From positions 62,001 through 126,000 of the forward strand of contig NZ_QOVG01000007.1 in assembly GCF_010119615.1 (NCBI RefSeq): 64,000 nucleotides of DNA, written 5' to 3'. The position numbers and the translations under genes were made by a program. Position 1 is the stretch's first letter; every line of letters begins with the position of its first letter. Of this stretch, positions 18,475 through 27,218 are shown in pieces. Source of the DNA: Pseudoxanthomonas gei (GTDB lineage: Bacteria; Pseudomonadota; Gammaproteobacteria; Xanthomonadales; Xanthomonadaceae). The notes beneath the pieces were generated by a model. It was given only the letters and a program-made list of their open reading frames with translations. It did not search any database and was not told where the DNA came from.

Positions 18475-19545
18475 TCACACTTTCAGATGCCAGCCGAGAC
18501 GGTCCAGGCCGCGCACCACGGCCCACCAGAACAGGACGAAGGCCAGTGCGAACACCAGCGAGGGAAAGGTCGGGCCGAATTGCGGCGCCAGCCCGTTGCT
18601 GAAGCCCAGGCGATAGAGGGGCTCCCACCAGCCCAGGCCGGCCAGCACATAGACCATCGCGGCTGATCCGGCGTAGGCCGCGATCGCATTGACTCCGAAA
18701 CTCCGGCCCAGCGGCGGCCACCGGCGCCTGTCCACCAGCGCATGCGCAAGCCACAGCGCCAGCATGGCCCAGCCCGCGGTCCACAGGACGTAGGAAGAGG
18801 TCCACAGGTTCTTGTTCAACGGCAGCCACTGCGACCACAGCCCGCCCACCGCCACGGCCAGGACCGAGGCCGGCAACAGGCGCCAAGATTCCCCACTGCG
18901 CAGCCACTGGCCCGCGCGCAGGCCCAGCAGCGTGGTGGCAATTGCCGACAGCGTGCTCAGCAATCCTTCGGGGTCGTGTCCACGGCCGGTAGATGCATCG
19001 TACTGATAGGCCAGTGGACCCAGCATCGCGCCATCGATGCGGCTGGCAAGGTTCTCCCACGGCGCATACGAACCCCCTGCGGCCAGCAATGCCCAGTAGC
19101 CGAGCAGCAACGCCGCAACCAGTGCCCATTGCAGCCAGGCACGCGTCGCGGTCGCCAACAGTCCAACGATGCCGAAGCAGAGGCCTATGCGTTGCAGCAC
19201 GCCCCACGGCCGGAAGGCAGGCTTGCCCAGCAACCACATCGCCAGCAGGTGCAGCAGCAATCCCAATCCGATGATCTTCGCCGCGCGCAGGCACACTGCT
19301 TGACGCAGAGGGGCGGGCTCCGCACCTGCTTCCACGCGCGGCACGATGCCCAGCGCGATGGATACCCCGACGATGAAAAGGAAAAACGGGAATACCAGGT
19401 CGGTCGGCGTGCATCCATGCCACTGCGCATGCAGCAGTGGCGCGTAGACATGTCCCCAGTCGCCTGGATTGTTTACCAGCAACATCGCCGCCACGGTCAG
19501 GCCGCGCAAGGCGTCGACCGAGGCCAGGCGTGGCGCCTCGTTCAC
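18475..19545 (-). CDS. nagX: NagX-like membrane acyltransferase (HGSNAT/DUF5009 family)
   Basis: Polytopic inner-membrane protein (356 residues, about ten hydrophobic segments) of the heparan-alpha-glucosaminide N-acetyltransferase-like family. The start SVDALRGLTVAAMLLVNNPG and the motif HAQWHGCTPTDLVFPFFLF hold the His (H39) equivalent to the acetyl-accepting His of human HGSNAT. It is the last gene of the leftward nag operon; its ATG overlaps the nagA stop by 4 nt (ATGA). NagX is a conserved member of GlcNAc loci in Xanthomonas and Shewanella, usually called a transmembrane protein of unknown role. Acetyl transfer to sugar across the membrane is plausible, not shown. Confidence 0.88.
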   Translation of the reverse strand: MNEAPRLASVDALRGLTVAAMLLVNNPGDWGHVYAPLLHAQWHGCTPTDLVFPFFLFIVGVSIALGIVPRVEAGAEPAPLRQAVCLRAAKIIGLGLLLHLLAMWLLGKPAFRPWGVLQRIGLCFGIVGLLATATRAWLQWALVAALLLGYWALLAAGGSYAPWENLASRIDGAMLGPLAYQYDASTGRGHDPEGLLSTLSAIATTLLGLRAGQWLRSGESWRLLPASVLAVAVGGLWSQWLPLNKNLWTSSYVLWTAGWAMLALWLAHALVDRRRWPPLGRSFGVNAIAAYAGSAAMVYVLAGLGWWEPLYRLGFSNGLAPQFGPTFPSLVFALAFVLFWWAVVRGLDRLGWHLKV

Positions 19546-20681
19546 TGTTTGCCGCGGATCCAGGTCGCGACCACCTGCAGCTCGGCATCCAGCGCCACGA
19601 AGTCGGCGTGGTAACCCATTGCAATGCGGCCGTAACGGTCGCCGATGCCGAGGAACTCGGCCGGGTAGGTGGACGCCATGCGCGCGGCTTCGGCCAGCGG
19701 CACACCCAGCATCGCCACGCTGTTGCGCACCGCCGTGGCCATGTCGAGCGCCGAGCCGGCCAGCGCGCCGGCTGCGTTGCGCACCATGCCATCGCGCGCG
19801 GTGATGGTTTCACCGTACAGCTCGTAGCTGGGATTGTCGGCGCCCACCGGCGGCATGGCGTCGGTGACCAGGAACAGCTTGCCGCGCGGCTTGGCCGCCA
19901 GTGCCACGCGCAGGCTGGCTGCATGCACGTGATGGCCGTCGACGATGACGCCGCACCAGGTATCGGGATCTTCCAGCGCCGCACCGACTGCACCGGGTTC
20001 GCGCCCGGTCAGCGGCGACATGGCGTTGTACAGGTGGGTGAAGCCACGGACGCCCGCCGCAATCCCGGCGCGCGCCTGTTCGTAGGTCGCAGCGGTGTGG
20101 CCGGCGCAGACGATGGCGCCGCGCGCGACCATGGCGGCGATGGTTTCGGCGCCCACCTGTTCCGGCGCCAGCGTGATCAGGGTCAGGCCGTTGCCCAGTG
20201 AAGTGGCCAGCTCGATCTCTTCGGCGCCCGGTATCCGGAACTGGCCGGCGTCATGGGTGCCCTTGCGGGCCGGCGCCAGGTACGGGCCTTCCAGATGGAT
20301 GCCGAGCACGCCGGGCACTTCCTTGGCGATGGCCGCTTCGGTGGCGCCGATGGCCGCGCGCATGCGCGCGGCATCGTCGCTGATCAGGGTGGGCAGGAAG
20401 CCGGTGGTCCCGAATCTGCGATGCGCCGCGCCAATGCGGCGCAGGGCCGCGACATCGGTGGCGTTGTTGAACAACACGCCGCCACCGCCGTTGACCTGGC
20501 AATCGATGAAACCGGGCAGCAGCGTGGCGCCTTGCAGGTCGTGGCTTTCATCGGCGCGCTGAAGGGCTTCGTGGCGCGTGGTGACTGCCGCAACGCGGCC
20601 GCCTTCCACCAGCACCGCCAGTCCGTCCTCGATGCCGCGATCGGTCAGCACCCTTCCATTGAAAAGCGCGAGGCCGCTCAT
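19542..20681 (-). CDS. nagA: N-acetylglucosamine-6-phosphate deacetylase
   Basis: Converts GlcNAc-6-P to glucosamine-6-P and acetate. It has 379 residues with an amidohydrolase fold: the N-terminal beta-sandwich ends LLPGFIDCQVNGGGG; then metal-site motif HLEGPYLAP, AGHTAATYEQA, FTHLYNAMSPL and the catalytic Asp region FLVTDAMPP. The ATG at 20681 begins MSGLALFNGRVL, a family-like N-terminus, and overlaps the nagB-II stop by 4 nt; a longer frame to 20843 is antisense read-through of no merit. It sits between nagB-II and nagX in a three-step coupled operon. Confidence 0.95.
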   Translation of the reverse strand: MSGLALFNGRVLTDRGIEDGLAVLVEGGRVAAVTTRHEALQRADESHDLQGATLLPGFIDCQVNGGGGVLFNNATDVAALRRIGAAHRRFGTTGFLPTLISDDAARMRAAIGATEAAIAKEVPGVLGIHLEGPYLAPARKGTHDAGQFRIPGAEEIELATSLGNGLTLITLAPEQVGAETIAAMVARGAIVCAGHTAATYEQARAGIAAGVRGFTHLYNAMSPLTGREPGAVGAALEDPDTWCGVIVDGHHVHAASLRVALAAKPRGKLFLVTDAMPPVGADNPSYELYGETITARDGMVRNAAGALAGSALDMATAVRNSVAMLGVPLAEAARMASTYPAEFLGIGDRYGRIAMGYHADFVALDAELQVVATWIRGKQ

Positions 20682-21730
20682 GTGGTTTCGGTGACCTTGT
20701 TCAGATGCGGCGGCACATCGGGATTGTGGCCGCGGCGCAACGCCAGCGCGTTGATGGCCCGATAGAAACTCTGGATGGTCAGCAGCGGTGCGCAGGCCGG
20801 GTGCGAGGCCTGCACCAGTGGCAGATCGCCGTGCGCCGAACACACCCAGACCCCGGCCCCGCGCGCCCGGAACTCCTGCGCCAGCGCCAGCATGCCGGCT
20901 TCGGTTTCATCGGGCTGGGCGAAGCACAGCACCGGAAAGCCCGGGCCGACCAGCGCCATGGGGCCATGCTTCACTTCCGCCGAGCTGTAGGCCTCGGCGT
21001 GCAGGCCACAGGTTTCCTTGAACTTGAGCGCCGCTTCCTGCGCGGCGGCCAGGCCCAGGCCACGGCCGAGCACGAACAGGTTGTGGGCCTCGACCAGGCC
21101 TTCGGTGAGTGGCGACCAATCCGCCTGCCAGGCCGCGCGCAGGCGGTCGGGCAGCACTTCCAGCGCGTCGAGCAAGGGCTTTTCGTTCTTCCAGTTGGCC
21201 GCAAGCTGCAGGATCGCCGACAGCGAGGACAGGTAACTCTTGGTCGCCGCGACACTGCGCTCCGGCCCGGCATGCAACGGGACCACCGTATGCGCCAGCT
21301 GGGCCAGCGGGGAATCCTCCACGTTGACCAGTGCGACCACGCGCGCGCCGGCCTCGCGCGCGGCTTCGGCATTGCGCAGCAGGTCAGGACTCTTTCCCGA
21401 CTGCGAGATCACCAGATACAGCGCGCCATCCAGCTTCTGTCTCGCTTCGTAGACCGAGCCCACCGACGGCGACGCCGAAGCGGTGACGATGCCCAGCTGG
21501 GTTTCGAACAGGTACTTGGCGTAGGTGGCAGCATGGTCGGAACTGCCACGCGCGCAGGTCACCACGAACGGCGGGGGATCGCGGCGCAGGTCCGCAGCCA
21601 GCTCGGCAAGCACGGCCTGGTTGCGCTGGAACTGGGCCTGGACCACGTCGGCCGCTTGCGCGGCCTCGGCAAACATCAGGGTTCCGGTCGGGTCGGGCAG
21701 GTCAAGCGGGCGGATAGGTGCGGCACTCAT
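20678..21730 (-). CDS. nagB-II: SIS-domain glucosamine-6-phosphate deaminase, NagB-II type
   Basis: Predicted to convert glucosamine-6-P to fructose-6-P and ammonia using the isomerase fold of GlmS, not the classical NagB fold. It has 350 residues with two SIS domains: first VTCARGSSDHAATYAKYLFE and LVISQSGKSPDLL, second LFVLGRGLGLAAAQEAALKFKE and SSAEVKHGPMAL, ending in a GlmS-like tail near HLNKVTET. There is no glutaminase domain, so it cannot make GlcN-6-P from glutamine. NagB-II replaces NagB in Shewanella and xanthomonads. The start overlaps neither side upstream; the regulator ends 15 nt before its ATG. Confidence 0.92.
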   Translation of the reverse strand: MSAAPIRPLDLPDPTGTLMFAEAAQAADVVQAQFQRNQAVLAELAADLRRDPPPFVVTCARGSSDHAATYAKYLFETQLGIVTASASPSVGSVYEARQKLDGALYLVISQSGKSPDLLRNAEAAREAGARVVALVNVEDSPLAQLAHTVVPLHAGPERSVAATKSYLSSLSAILQLAANWKNEKPLLDALEVLPDRLRAAWQADWSPLTEGLVEAHNLFVLGRGLGLAAAQEAALKFKETCGLHAEAYSSAEVKHGPMALVGPGFPVLCFAQPDETEAGMLALAQEFRARGAGVWVCSAHGDLPLVQASHPACAPLLTIQSFYRAINALALRRGHNPDVPPHLNKVTETT

Positions 21731-21745
21731 ATGGATGACCTGGCC

Positions 21746-22807
21746 TCAGTCGTTGCGCGGACGGACCGGCGCAGTGGAACCGCGCACCACCAGTTGCGGG
21801 ACGAAACCCTGGTTGTGCAGCGGCGCGGGATGGTCGTCATAGGCGTCGCTGCGCAGGCCTGCGATCAGCAGGCGCGCGGCTTGCCTGGCGATGTCCTCGG
21901 TGGCCTGCTTGGCGGTGGTCAGCGCCGGCCACGACTGTTTGGAAAACGGACTGTCCTCGAAGCCGGCGATCGACAGGTCGTAGGGCACGTTCATGCCCGC
22001 CGATTTGGCGGCCGCCAGTACGCCGGCGGCTATTTCGTCGTTGGATCCGAAGATCGCGGTGGGCGGTTCGCGCAGCGCCAGCAGCCGGCGCGCGCCGCGG
22101 AAGCCGTCGTCGAAGGTGTAGTCACCGGGGATGACCAGGTGCTTGTCCAGGGTGATGCCGTATTCCTTCAGCGCACGTTCGTAGCCGGTGTAGCGCTCGG
22201 TGCTGGAGCGGTGCGCCAGCCCGCCCCATAGGAAGCCGATGCGCTGGTGGCCCAGCTGGATCAGGTGCTCGGTGATTTCGTAGGCGGCGTCGTGGTCGTC
22301 CACGTAGATGCAGGGGTAGCCGTCGTTGGGATCCTCGGTCGCGGCGATGATGCGTACGAGCTTCACGCCGCGCGCGGCCAGTGCCGCGACCAGGTCCATG
22401 CGCTCTGACATCGGTGCAGTCAGCACCAGGCCTGCCAGTCGCGAGCGCTGAACGAACTCGGCCAACTCCTCGGCCAGCAACGGCGAGGTCGAATCGCATG
22501 GATGGATCTGCAGGCCGAATCCGGTTTCGCGGCAGGCGGCCAGCACGCCGTTCTGCACGCCGATGATGTGGTACGGGTTGGGGTTGTCGTAGATCAGCCC
22601 GATCACGAACGGGGTGCCGCTGCGCAGGTTGCGCGCGGACGGGTCCGGCTCGTAGTCGAGTTCGGCGATCGCATGCAGCACGCGCGCGCGGGTGCCCTGC
22701 ATCACCGAGGGCTCGTTGTTGATGACGCGCGATACGGTCTTCAGGGAAACCTTCGCGTGCGCGGCGACGTCCCGTATGGTCGGTCGGCGCGTGCCCTGCT
22801 CAGCCAT
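21746..22807 (-). CDS. LacI-family transcriptional regulator of the GlcNAc locus
   Basis: DNA-binding repressor, 353 residues. The N-terminal helix-turn-helix reads TIRDVAAHAKVSLKTVSRVI (about residues 10-29), followed by a hinge and a periplasmic-binding-protein-like effector domain. The ATG at 22807 has GGGAG upstream; a longer open frame to 22879 adds unrelated residues. It is first in the leftward nagB-II-nagA-nagX operon and divergent from the kinase gene. A perfect LacI-type palindrome lies at 23194-23207 and an imperfect copy at 22959-22972. Likely the NagQ/NagR-type repressor, relieved by GlcNAc-6-P or a related sugar phosphate; effector is inferred. Confidence 0.9.
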   Translation of the reverse strand: MAEQGTRRPTIRDVAAHAKVSLKTVSRVINNEPSVMQGTRARVLHAIAELDYEPDPSARNLRSGTPFVIGLIYDNPNPYHIIGVQNGVLAACRETGFGLQIHPCDSTSPLLAEELAEFVQRSRLAGLVLTAPMSERMDLVAALAARGVKLVRIIAATEDPNDGYPCIYVDDHDAAYEITEHLIQLGHQRIGFLWGGLAHRSSTERYTGYERALKEYGITLDKHLVIPGDYTFDDGFRGARRLLALREPPTAIFGSNDEIAAGVLAAAKSAGMNVPYDLSIAGFEDSPFSKQSWPALTTAKQATEDIARQAARLLIAGLRSDAYDDHPAPLHNQGFVPQLVVRGSTAPVRPRND

Positions 22808-22958
22808 GCTCTGTTGCTCCCGGTGTGGCCCGCCTGTTCGTCCTGCCCGGCCGCGTGAATATTCCGCGGGCGGCAACAACGCCTTCTCGCTTTCCGGCCG
22901 TACGTGGGAAGTGGGCTGGCGAGCGTGTCCTCAACCCTGGGCCCCAAGTAATGACCGG

Positions 22959-22972
22959 GGCTAACGTTGTCA
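22959..22972. promoter_or_regulatory. Imperfect copy of the nag operator
   Basis: Right half CGTTGTCA (22965-22972) and the central AAC match the perfect palindrome at 23194-23207; the outer three bases of the left half are mostly mismatched. It lies about 150 bp upstream of the regulator start, so it could serve the leftward operon (autoregulation). Confidence 0.5.
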
Positions 22973-23062
22973 TACTTTGTCGCGTCGGGCTACTTTCATG
23001 GCGCATCCACGAGACCTGTCACTCCCCCCGTCCACGTCGACGTCGGCCGACGGGTACTTCTT

Positions 23063-23091
23063 TTGACCGCAAGCAAAGCATCATTTATGAA
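23063..23091 (+). promoter_or_regulatory. Candidate sigma70 promoter reading toward the kinase
   Basis: TTGACC (23063-23068), 17-bp spacer, TATGAA (23086-23091). Good -35 and spacing, moderate -10. It is about 100 bp upstream of the operator palindrome, so a bound repressor would act as a roadblock rather than block binding. Confidence 0.45.
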
Positions 23092-23192
23092 CGTATAAGG
23101 CTAGTCTTTATTCAAAAAATCAGACTCGTGCGTATTCAGTTCCATCAATGACATTAATACGACGGCATCTTCAAATTTTATGTGACAGCCCG

Positions 23193-23222
23193 TTGACAAC
23201 GTTGTCAGAACGCTCCCACACT
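23193..23222 (+). promoter_or_regulatory. LacI-type operator overlapping a consensus -35
   Basis: TGACAACGTTGTCA (23194-23207) is a perfect 14-bp palindrome with the central CG typical of LacI-family operators. Its left half is the consensus -35 hexamer TTGACA (23193-23198). A weak -10 (CACACT, 23217-23222) follows after 18 bp. A repressor bound here would occlude polymerase. The kinase start is 57 nt further. Confidence 0.75.
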
Positions 23223-23278
23223 CCGGCGCCAATGCCCTGCGATTCGTTGCAGCGGGGCACGAGAACACGGGGAGCACT

Positions 23279-24307
23279 GTGGTCGCCAACGCCAATCCAA
23301 CGCCGGACTCTCCAGCCTCGCTGCGGGCGCCTTTCATCGCCGCCGATGTGGGGGGGACGCACGTACGCATTGGCCTGGTGCGGGGAAGTGGCGACGCGGC
23401 GCATCCAGTCAGCGTGCTGCAGTACCGCAAATACGTCTGCGCGCAATACCCCGGCCTGGCCGAAATCATCGAGGATTTCATCGGCACCCTGCACGGCGAG
23501 CCGGTCACCCACGGCGTCATCGCCAGCGCCGGCTATCCGCTCGAAGACGGCACGGTGATCACCGCCAACCTGCCCTGGCGCCTGTCGCCCAAGGCTATCT
23601 GCGAACGACTGGGCTTCCGCGAACTGCTGCTGGTCAACGATTTCGAAGCGGTGGCGCATGCGGCCGCCTACGTGGATGCCAGCGAAGTGCTGCATCTCAG
23701 CGGCCCGGAAACCGCACCCGTGTCCGGCCCCACCCTGGTACTTGGGCCTGGCACCGGTCTTGGCGCCGCGGTCTGGATCCCGGCCGGCAAGCGCGCGCTG
23801 GTCCTGGCCACCGAGGCCGGCCAGGCTGCGCTGACCCCGGGCAACGCGCTGGAAATGGCCGTGCTTTCGGAAATGCTCAAGGACCGCAGCCACGTGCCGG
23901 TCGAGTACGCGCTTTCCGGGCCCGGCCTGATGAACCTGCACAACGCGCTGTGTGCAATGCGCGGCGGCCGCAATCCGTACCGCACGCCGGACGAGATCAC
24001 TGCCGCCGCCATTTCAGGTAGCGACGCGCAGGCGCATGAAAGCCTGGAGGTCTTCTGCGGCCTGCTGGGCAGCGCGGTGGGTGACATGGCCCTGCTGTAC
24101 GGCGCGCAGGGCGGCGTCTACCTGGCCGGCGGCATCCTGCCGCATATCCGCGAATTCCTCTTGAACAGCAGCTTCGTCGAACGCTTCCTCAACAAGGGAC
24201 CGATGCGCGCGGCGCTGGAACGCATACCCGTGCGCCTGGTCGAGCACGGACAACTCGGCGTCATCGGCGCCGCGAACTGGTACCTCGGCCAATGTGAGGG
24301 TGATTAG
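23279..24307 (+). CDS. Glucokinase-family sugar kinase, probable GlcNAc kinase of the nag locus
   Basis: Phosphorylates a hexose at C6 with ATP. It has 342 residues of the Glk family (not ROK): phosphate-1 motif AADVGGTHVRIGL, NDFEAVAHAA with the catalytic Asp, LVLGPGTGLGAA, and adenosine motif VYLAGGILPHI. The start is a GTG at 23279 with GGGGAG just upstream. It is the first gene of the rightward nag arm, directly under the palindromic operator. Context makes GlcNAc the likely substrate, giving GlcNAc-6-P for NagA; fold alone would suggest glucose. The TonB receptor gene follows 136 nt later. Confidence 0.88.
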   Translation: MVANANPTPDSPASLRAPFIAADVGGTHVRIGLVRGSGDAAHPVSVLQYRKYVCAQYPGLAEIIEDFIGTLHGEPVTHGVIASAGYPLEDGTVITANLPWRLSPKAICERLGFRELLLVNDFEAVAHAAAYVDASEVLHLSGPETAPVSGPTLVLGPGTGLGAAVWIPAGKRALVLATEAGQAALTPGNALEMAVLSEMLKDRSHVPVEYALSGPGLMNLHNALCAMRGGRNPYRTPDEITAAAISGSDAQAHESLEVFCGLLGSAVGDMALLYGAQGGVYLAGGILPHIREFLLNSSFVERFLNKGPMRAALERIPVRLVEHGQLGVIGAANWYLGQCEGD

Positions 24308-24443
24308 GAGAAGTCGTCGCACCGAATGGATTGACTGCTTGAACGCAGGCGGATCCTCCAGCAAGTGATCGCGTAGTTGCAATGAAGCACATGCATGGCA
24401 GCCGTCTTCGCTGCCTCAACTCAACCAGCGATAGGGAAGCATC

Positions 24444-27134
24444 ATGAACTGCAAGCAATCAATCCTTTCGGCCGCGATCGTGGCAAGCCTTGGCTTCGCC
24501 GCACAACTGCATGCGCAGGAGGTGGCAACAGCGCCTGCGGATGCAGCGACAGACCTCGACACGATCGTCGTCACCGGCATCCGGGGCAGCATCGAGAAAT
24601 CTCTGGATGTGAAACGCGAGGCCAAGTCGCATGTCGAAGTCATCACCGCCGAGGACATCGGCAAGATGCCCGACAAGAATGTCGCCGACTCGCTGCAGCG
24701 CCTTCCCGGCGTCACCATAAGCTCGGCCGGCGCGACCGAGGGCGGCTTCGACGAGAACGACCGCGTGTCCATGCGCGGCACCAATCCCAGCCTCACCCTG
24801 ACCCAGATCAATGGCCACCCGGTCTCCTCGGGTGACTGGTTCGTACTGAACCAGAGCGACAACGCCGGCCGCAGCGTCAGCTATACCCTGTTGCCGTCGA
24901 GCCTGGTAAGCCAGGTATTGGTGCACAAGACCTCGCAGGCCAAGTTGAACGAGGGTGGCGTCACCGGCACCGTCGACATCATTACCCGCAAGCCGACCGA
25001 ATTCGCCGAAACCTTCACCGCAAGCGGTTCGGTGGGCGCCGTCTACGCCACCCTGCCGGGCGAGACCGATCCGCAGATCAATGCGCTGCTCAACTTCCGC
25101 AACGAGGCCTCGACCTTCGGCGTACTGGTGCAGGCTTTCTCTGAAGATCGCACCCTGCGTCGCGACGGCGTGGAGGTTTTGGGCTACGACCAGATCGCCC
25201 CCGGCTCGGCCAGCCCGCTGGCGGGTGTCTGGTATCCACGCGCGATTGGCGCGGCGCTTTTCGAGCAGAAGCGCGAACGCCGCGGTGGCCTGGTCGAGGT
25301 CCAGTTCAAGCCGACGGACAACCTGAGTTTCGATCTGTCCGGCTTCGTGTCCAAGCTGGATGCCTCCAACTACAACCGCAACTATCTGTTGTACAACCCG
25401 CGCATCCTCGGCGCCGGCCAGCTGCCATTGCCCGGGTATGTCGTGCGCAACAATACCCTGGTGTCGGCGGAATTTGCCCCGACGCCAGGGGTCAACACCG
25501 GCCTGTACGACATGATTTCGCGTCCGGATGAAAGCGCCAGCACCACCTACGTGGCCTTCGAAGCCGATTGGAAGGCGAGCGACAAGCTCAACCTGGACTT
25601 CAAGCTGGGCACCTCCACCGGCCATGGCGAAACCCCGACCCAGGACGTCGCCGAATGGACCGTCGGCCAGGGCACTGGCGCCTCCTACGCCCTCAACGGC
25701 ATCGACCGGGCGCCTTCCTTCAACCTCAATGATTCCACGGCCACTCCGCCGGCCAACCTGGCGCTGGACTGGATCTTCGGCCTGCAGAACCTGGACATCG
25801 AGGACAAGGACACCTGGGGCCAGATCGACGCCCAGTACTTCATCGAGAGCGGCGTGTTCGAGTCGCTGGACTTCGGTGTCCGGGTGGCCAACCACGATCG
25901 CGAGTCGGCGAACGTGGTGGCGCAGGGACCCAACTGGGGTGCCAGCCCGTTTGATCCGGCAACGTTCCCGCAGGGCTACAGCAACTATCCCGGTGACTAC
26001 GCCAGTGGCCTGGGCGGCAACTTCCCGCGCGACATCTGGTACTTCACCGCCGAGCAGATGGCGGCATGGAATGCCGTGCAGGCCAATCGTGACCCGGTCG
26101 TTCGCCGCTACCCCTTCTACGATTTCTCGCTGGAGGAAAAGACCCAGGCTGCCTACGTGCAGGCCAACCTGTCCGGCGACCGCTGGAGCGGCAACGTCGG
26201 CGTGCGCCTGGTCAAGACCCGCACGGAAGTGCTGCAGTATGTGCCGGGCGGCACCACTACCACACCGGGCGCCATCCAGGGTTCGGCCTTCGGCATCTTC
26301 TCGCCGTTCACGATAAAGAACGACTACACCGACGTCCTGCCCAGCGCCAACTTCAGGTTCGAGCTGAGCGACACCCTGGTCGCGCGCGTGGCTGCCACCC
26401 GCACCATGGGCCGGCCCGACTACTCGGCACTGGCCGGAGGCCTGAACCTCTCGCCGCCGGCCGACGAGAACGACGTCGGTGGCGGCAATTCCAGCAACCC
26501 GAACCTCAAGCCGATCTACTCCAACAACTACGACGCCGCACTGGAGTGGTACTACGCGCCGCGCTCGCTGTTGTCTGCCAGCGTGTTCTACATGGACATG
26601 TCGAGTTATGTCAGCCAGGGCGCCAGCAACCAGCAATTCCTGACTTTCGATGCGGCCCACCCGGACGGCTACCTGGGCAACTACCTGGTCACCTCGCCGA
26701 TCAACGCCCCGGCCTCGGCCAAGGGCATCGAACTTTCGTGGGAACAGCCGCTGGGCGAACATTTCGGCTTCAACACCAACTACACCTACACGGACGCAGA
26801 AGAAGATGATGGCGACCCGGTGGTCGGCGCTTCGCGCAACACCTTCAACCTGGTGGGGTATTTCGAGAACGAACACTTCAATGCCCGTGTCGCCTACAAC
26901 TACCGTTCGCACTTCTACAGCGGCCTGGATCGCCGGTCTGCGTTCAACCAGGACGACACGCAGTCGGTCTCGGCCTCGGTGGGCTGGACCTTCAACGACA
27001 TGGTCAGCGTCTCGCTGGACGGCATGAACCTGAGCAACGAGAAATTGAAATACTACGCGGACAACAAAGACCAGCCACGCGGCATTTACAACAATGGCCG
27101 CCAGTATTACCTGAACCTGCGTTTCAAGTTCTGA
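24444..27134 (+). CDS. TonB-dependent receptor, Xanthomonas/Caulobacter type, probable chitooligosaccharide uptake
   Basis: Outer-membrane active transporter, 896 residues. It has a signal peptide (1-25, LHAQ), a TonB-box-like DTIVVTG, then the plug (HVEVITAEDIGKMPDKNVAD, RLPGVTIS, DRVSMRGTNPSLTLTQINGH), and a barrel ending in YYLNLRFKF with the C-terminal Phe. The plug wording KMPDKNVADSLQRLPGV marks the large TonB-Xanth-Caul subgroup, often linked to sugars. AGGGAAG precedes the ATG. It lies between the nag kinase and the hexosaminidase, so a GlcNAc polymer or oligomer is the likely cargo. A strong terminator follows the stop codon. Confidence 0.92.
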   Translation: MNCKQSILSAAIVASLGFAAQLHAQEVATAPADAATDLDTIVVTGIRGSIEKSLDVKREAKSHVEVITAEDIGKMPDKNVADSLQRLPGVTISSAGATEGGFDENDRVSMRGTNPSLTLTQINGHPVSSGDWFVLNQSDNAGRSVSYTLLPSSLVSQVLVHKTSQAKLNEGGVTGTVDIITRKPTEFAETFTASGSVGAVYATLPGETDPQINALLNFRNEASTFGVLVQAFSEDRTLRRDGVEVLGYDQIAPGSASPLAGVWYPRAIGAALFEQKRERRGGLVEVQFKPTDNLSFDLSGFVSKLDASNYNRNYLLYNPRILGAGQLPLPGYVVRNNTLVSAEFAPTPGVNTGLYDMISRPDESASTTYVAFEADWKASDKLNLDFKLGTSTGHGETPTQDVAEWTVGQGTGASYALNGIDRAPSFNLNDSTATPPANLALDWIFGLQNLDIEDKDTWGQIDAQYFIESGVFESLDFGVRVANHDRESANVVAQGPNWGASPFDPATFPQGYSNYPGDYASGLGGNFPRDIWYFTAEQMAAWNAVQANRDPVVRRYPFYDFSLEEKTQAAYVQANLSGDRWSGNVGVRLVKTRTEVLQYVPGGTTTTPGAIQGSAFGIFSPFTIKNDYTDVLPSANFRFELSDTLVARVAATRTMGRPDYSALAGGLNLSPPADENDVGGGNSSNPNLKPIYSNNYDAALEWYYAPRSLLSASVFYMDMSSYVSQGASNQQFLTFDAAHPDGYLGNYLVTSPINAPASAKGIELSWEQPLGEHFGFNTNYTYTDAEEDDGDPVVGASRNTFNLVGYFENEHFNARVAYNYRSHFYSGLDRRSAFNQDDTQSVSASVGWTFNDMVSVSLDGMNLSNEKLKYYADNKDQPRGIYNNGRQYYLNLRFKF

Positions 27135-27170
27135 TCGACAGACAAGGCATCAATTGATGTGCTTCCCTCA

Positions 27171-27202
27171 CGGGCCTGGACTTGTCCGGGCCCGATTTTT
27201 TT
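27171..27202 (+). terminator. Strong intrinsic terminator between the TonB receptor and the hexosaminidase
   Basis: Arms CGGGCC (27171-27176) and GGCCCG (27189-27194) are extended by a T-G wobble and GGAC/GTCC, then a run of seven T (27196-27202). This is the strongest intrinsic terminator in the window. The next start codon is at 27219, only 16 nt on, so the hexosaminidase can be reached only by read-through or by a transcript beginning inside the hairpin. Confidence 0.88.
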
Positions 27203-27218
27203 GCGAGAGACTGGCGAC

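Larger units (their letters stand above)
22808..23278. promoter_or_regulatory. Divergent control region of the nag locus (471 bp, no gene)
   Basis: Between the divergent LacI-type regulator and the kinase. No convincing coding frame is seen. Part of it (about 23050-23190) is markedly AT-rich against a GC-rich background, as expected for promoters. It holds one perfect and one imperfect 14-bp palindrome and two candidate sigma70 promoters reading right, listed below. Confidence 0.7.

Noticed and set aside
23155-23163. TAATACGAC, identical to the start of a T7 promoter
   Set aside because: Only the first nine bases match; the rest differs and no phage polymerase or phage gene is near. Chance match in an AT-rich control region.
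24459-26912. A very long open frame (817 codons) on the minus strand, opposite the nag TonB receptor
   Set aside because: High-GC genes often leave the opposite strand open. It has no ribosome site or recognised motif, and the plus strand encodes a complete receptor with all family landmarks. The same reasoning removes the long antisense frames at 40338-42548 (plsB) and 10040-11623 (first TonB receptor).
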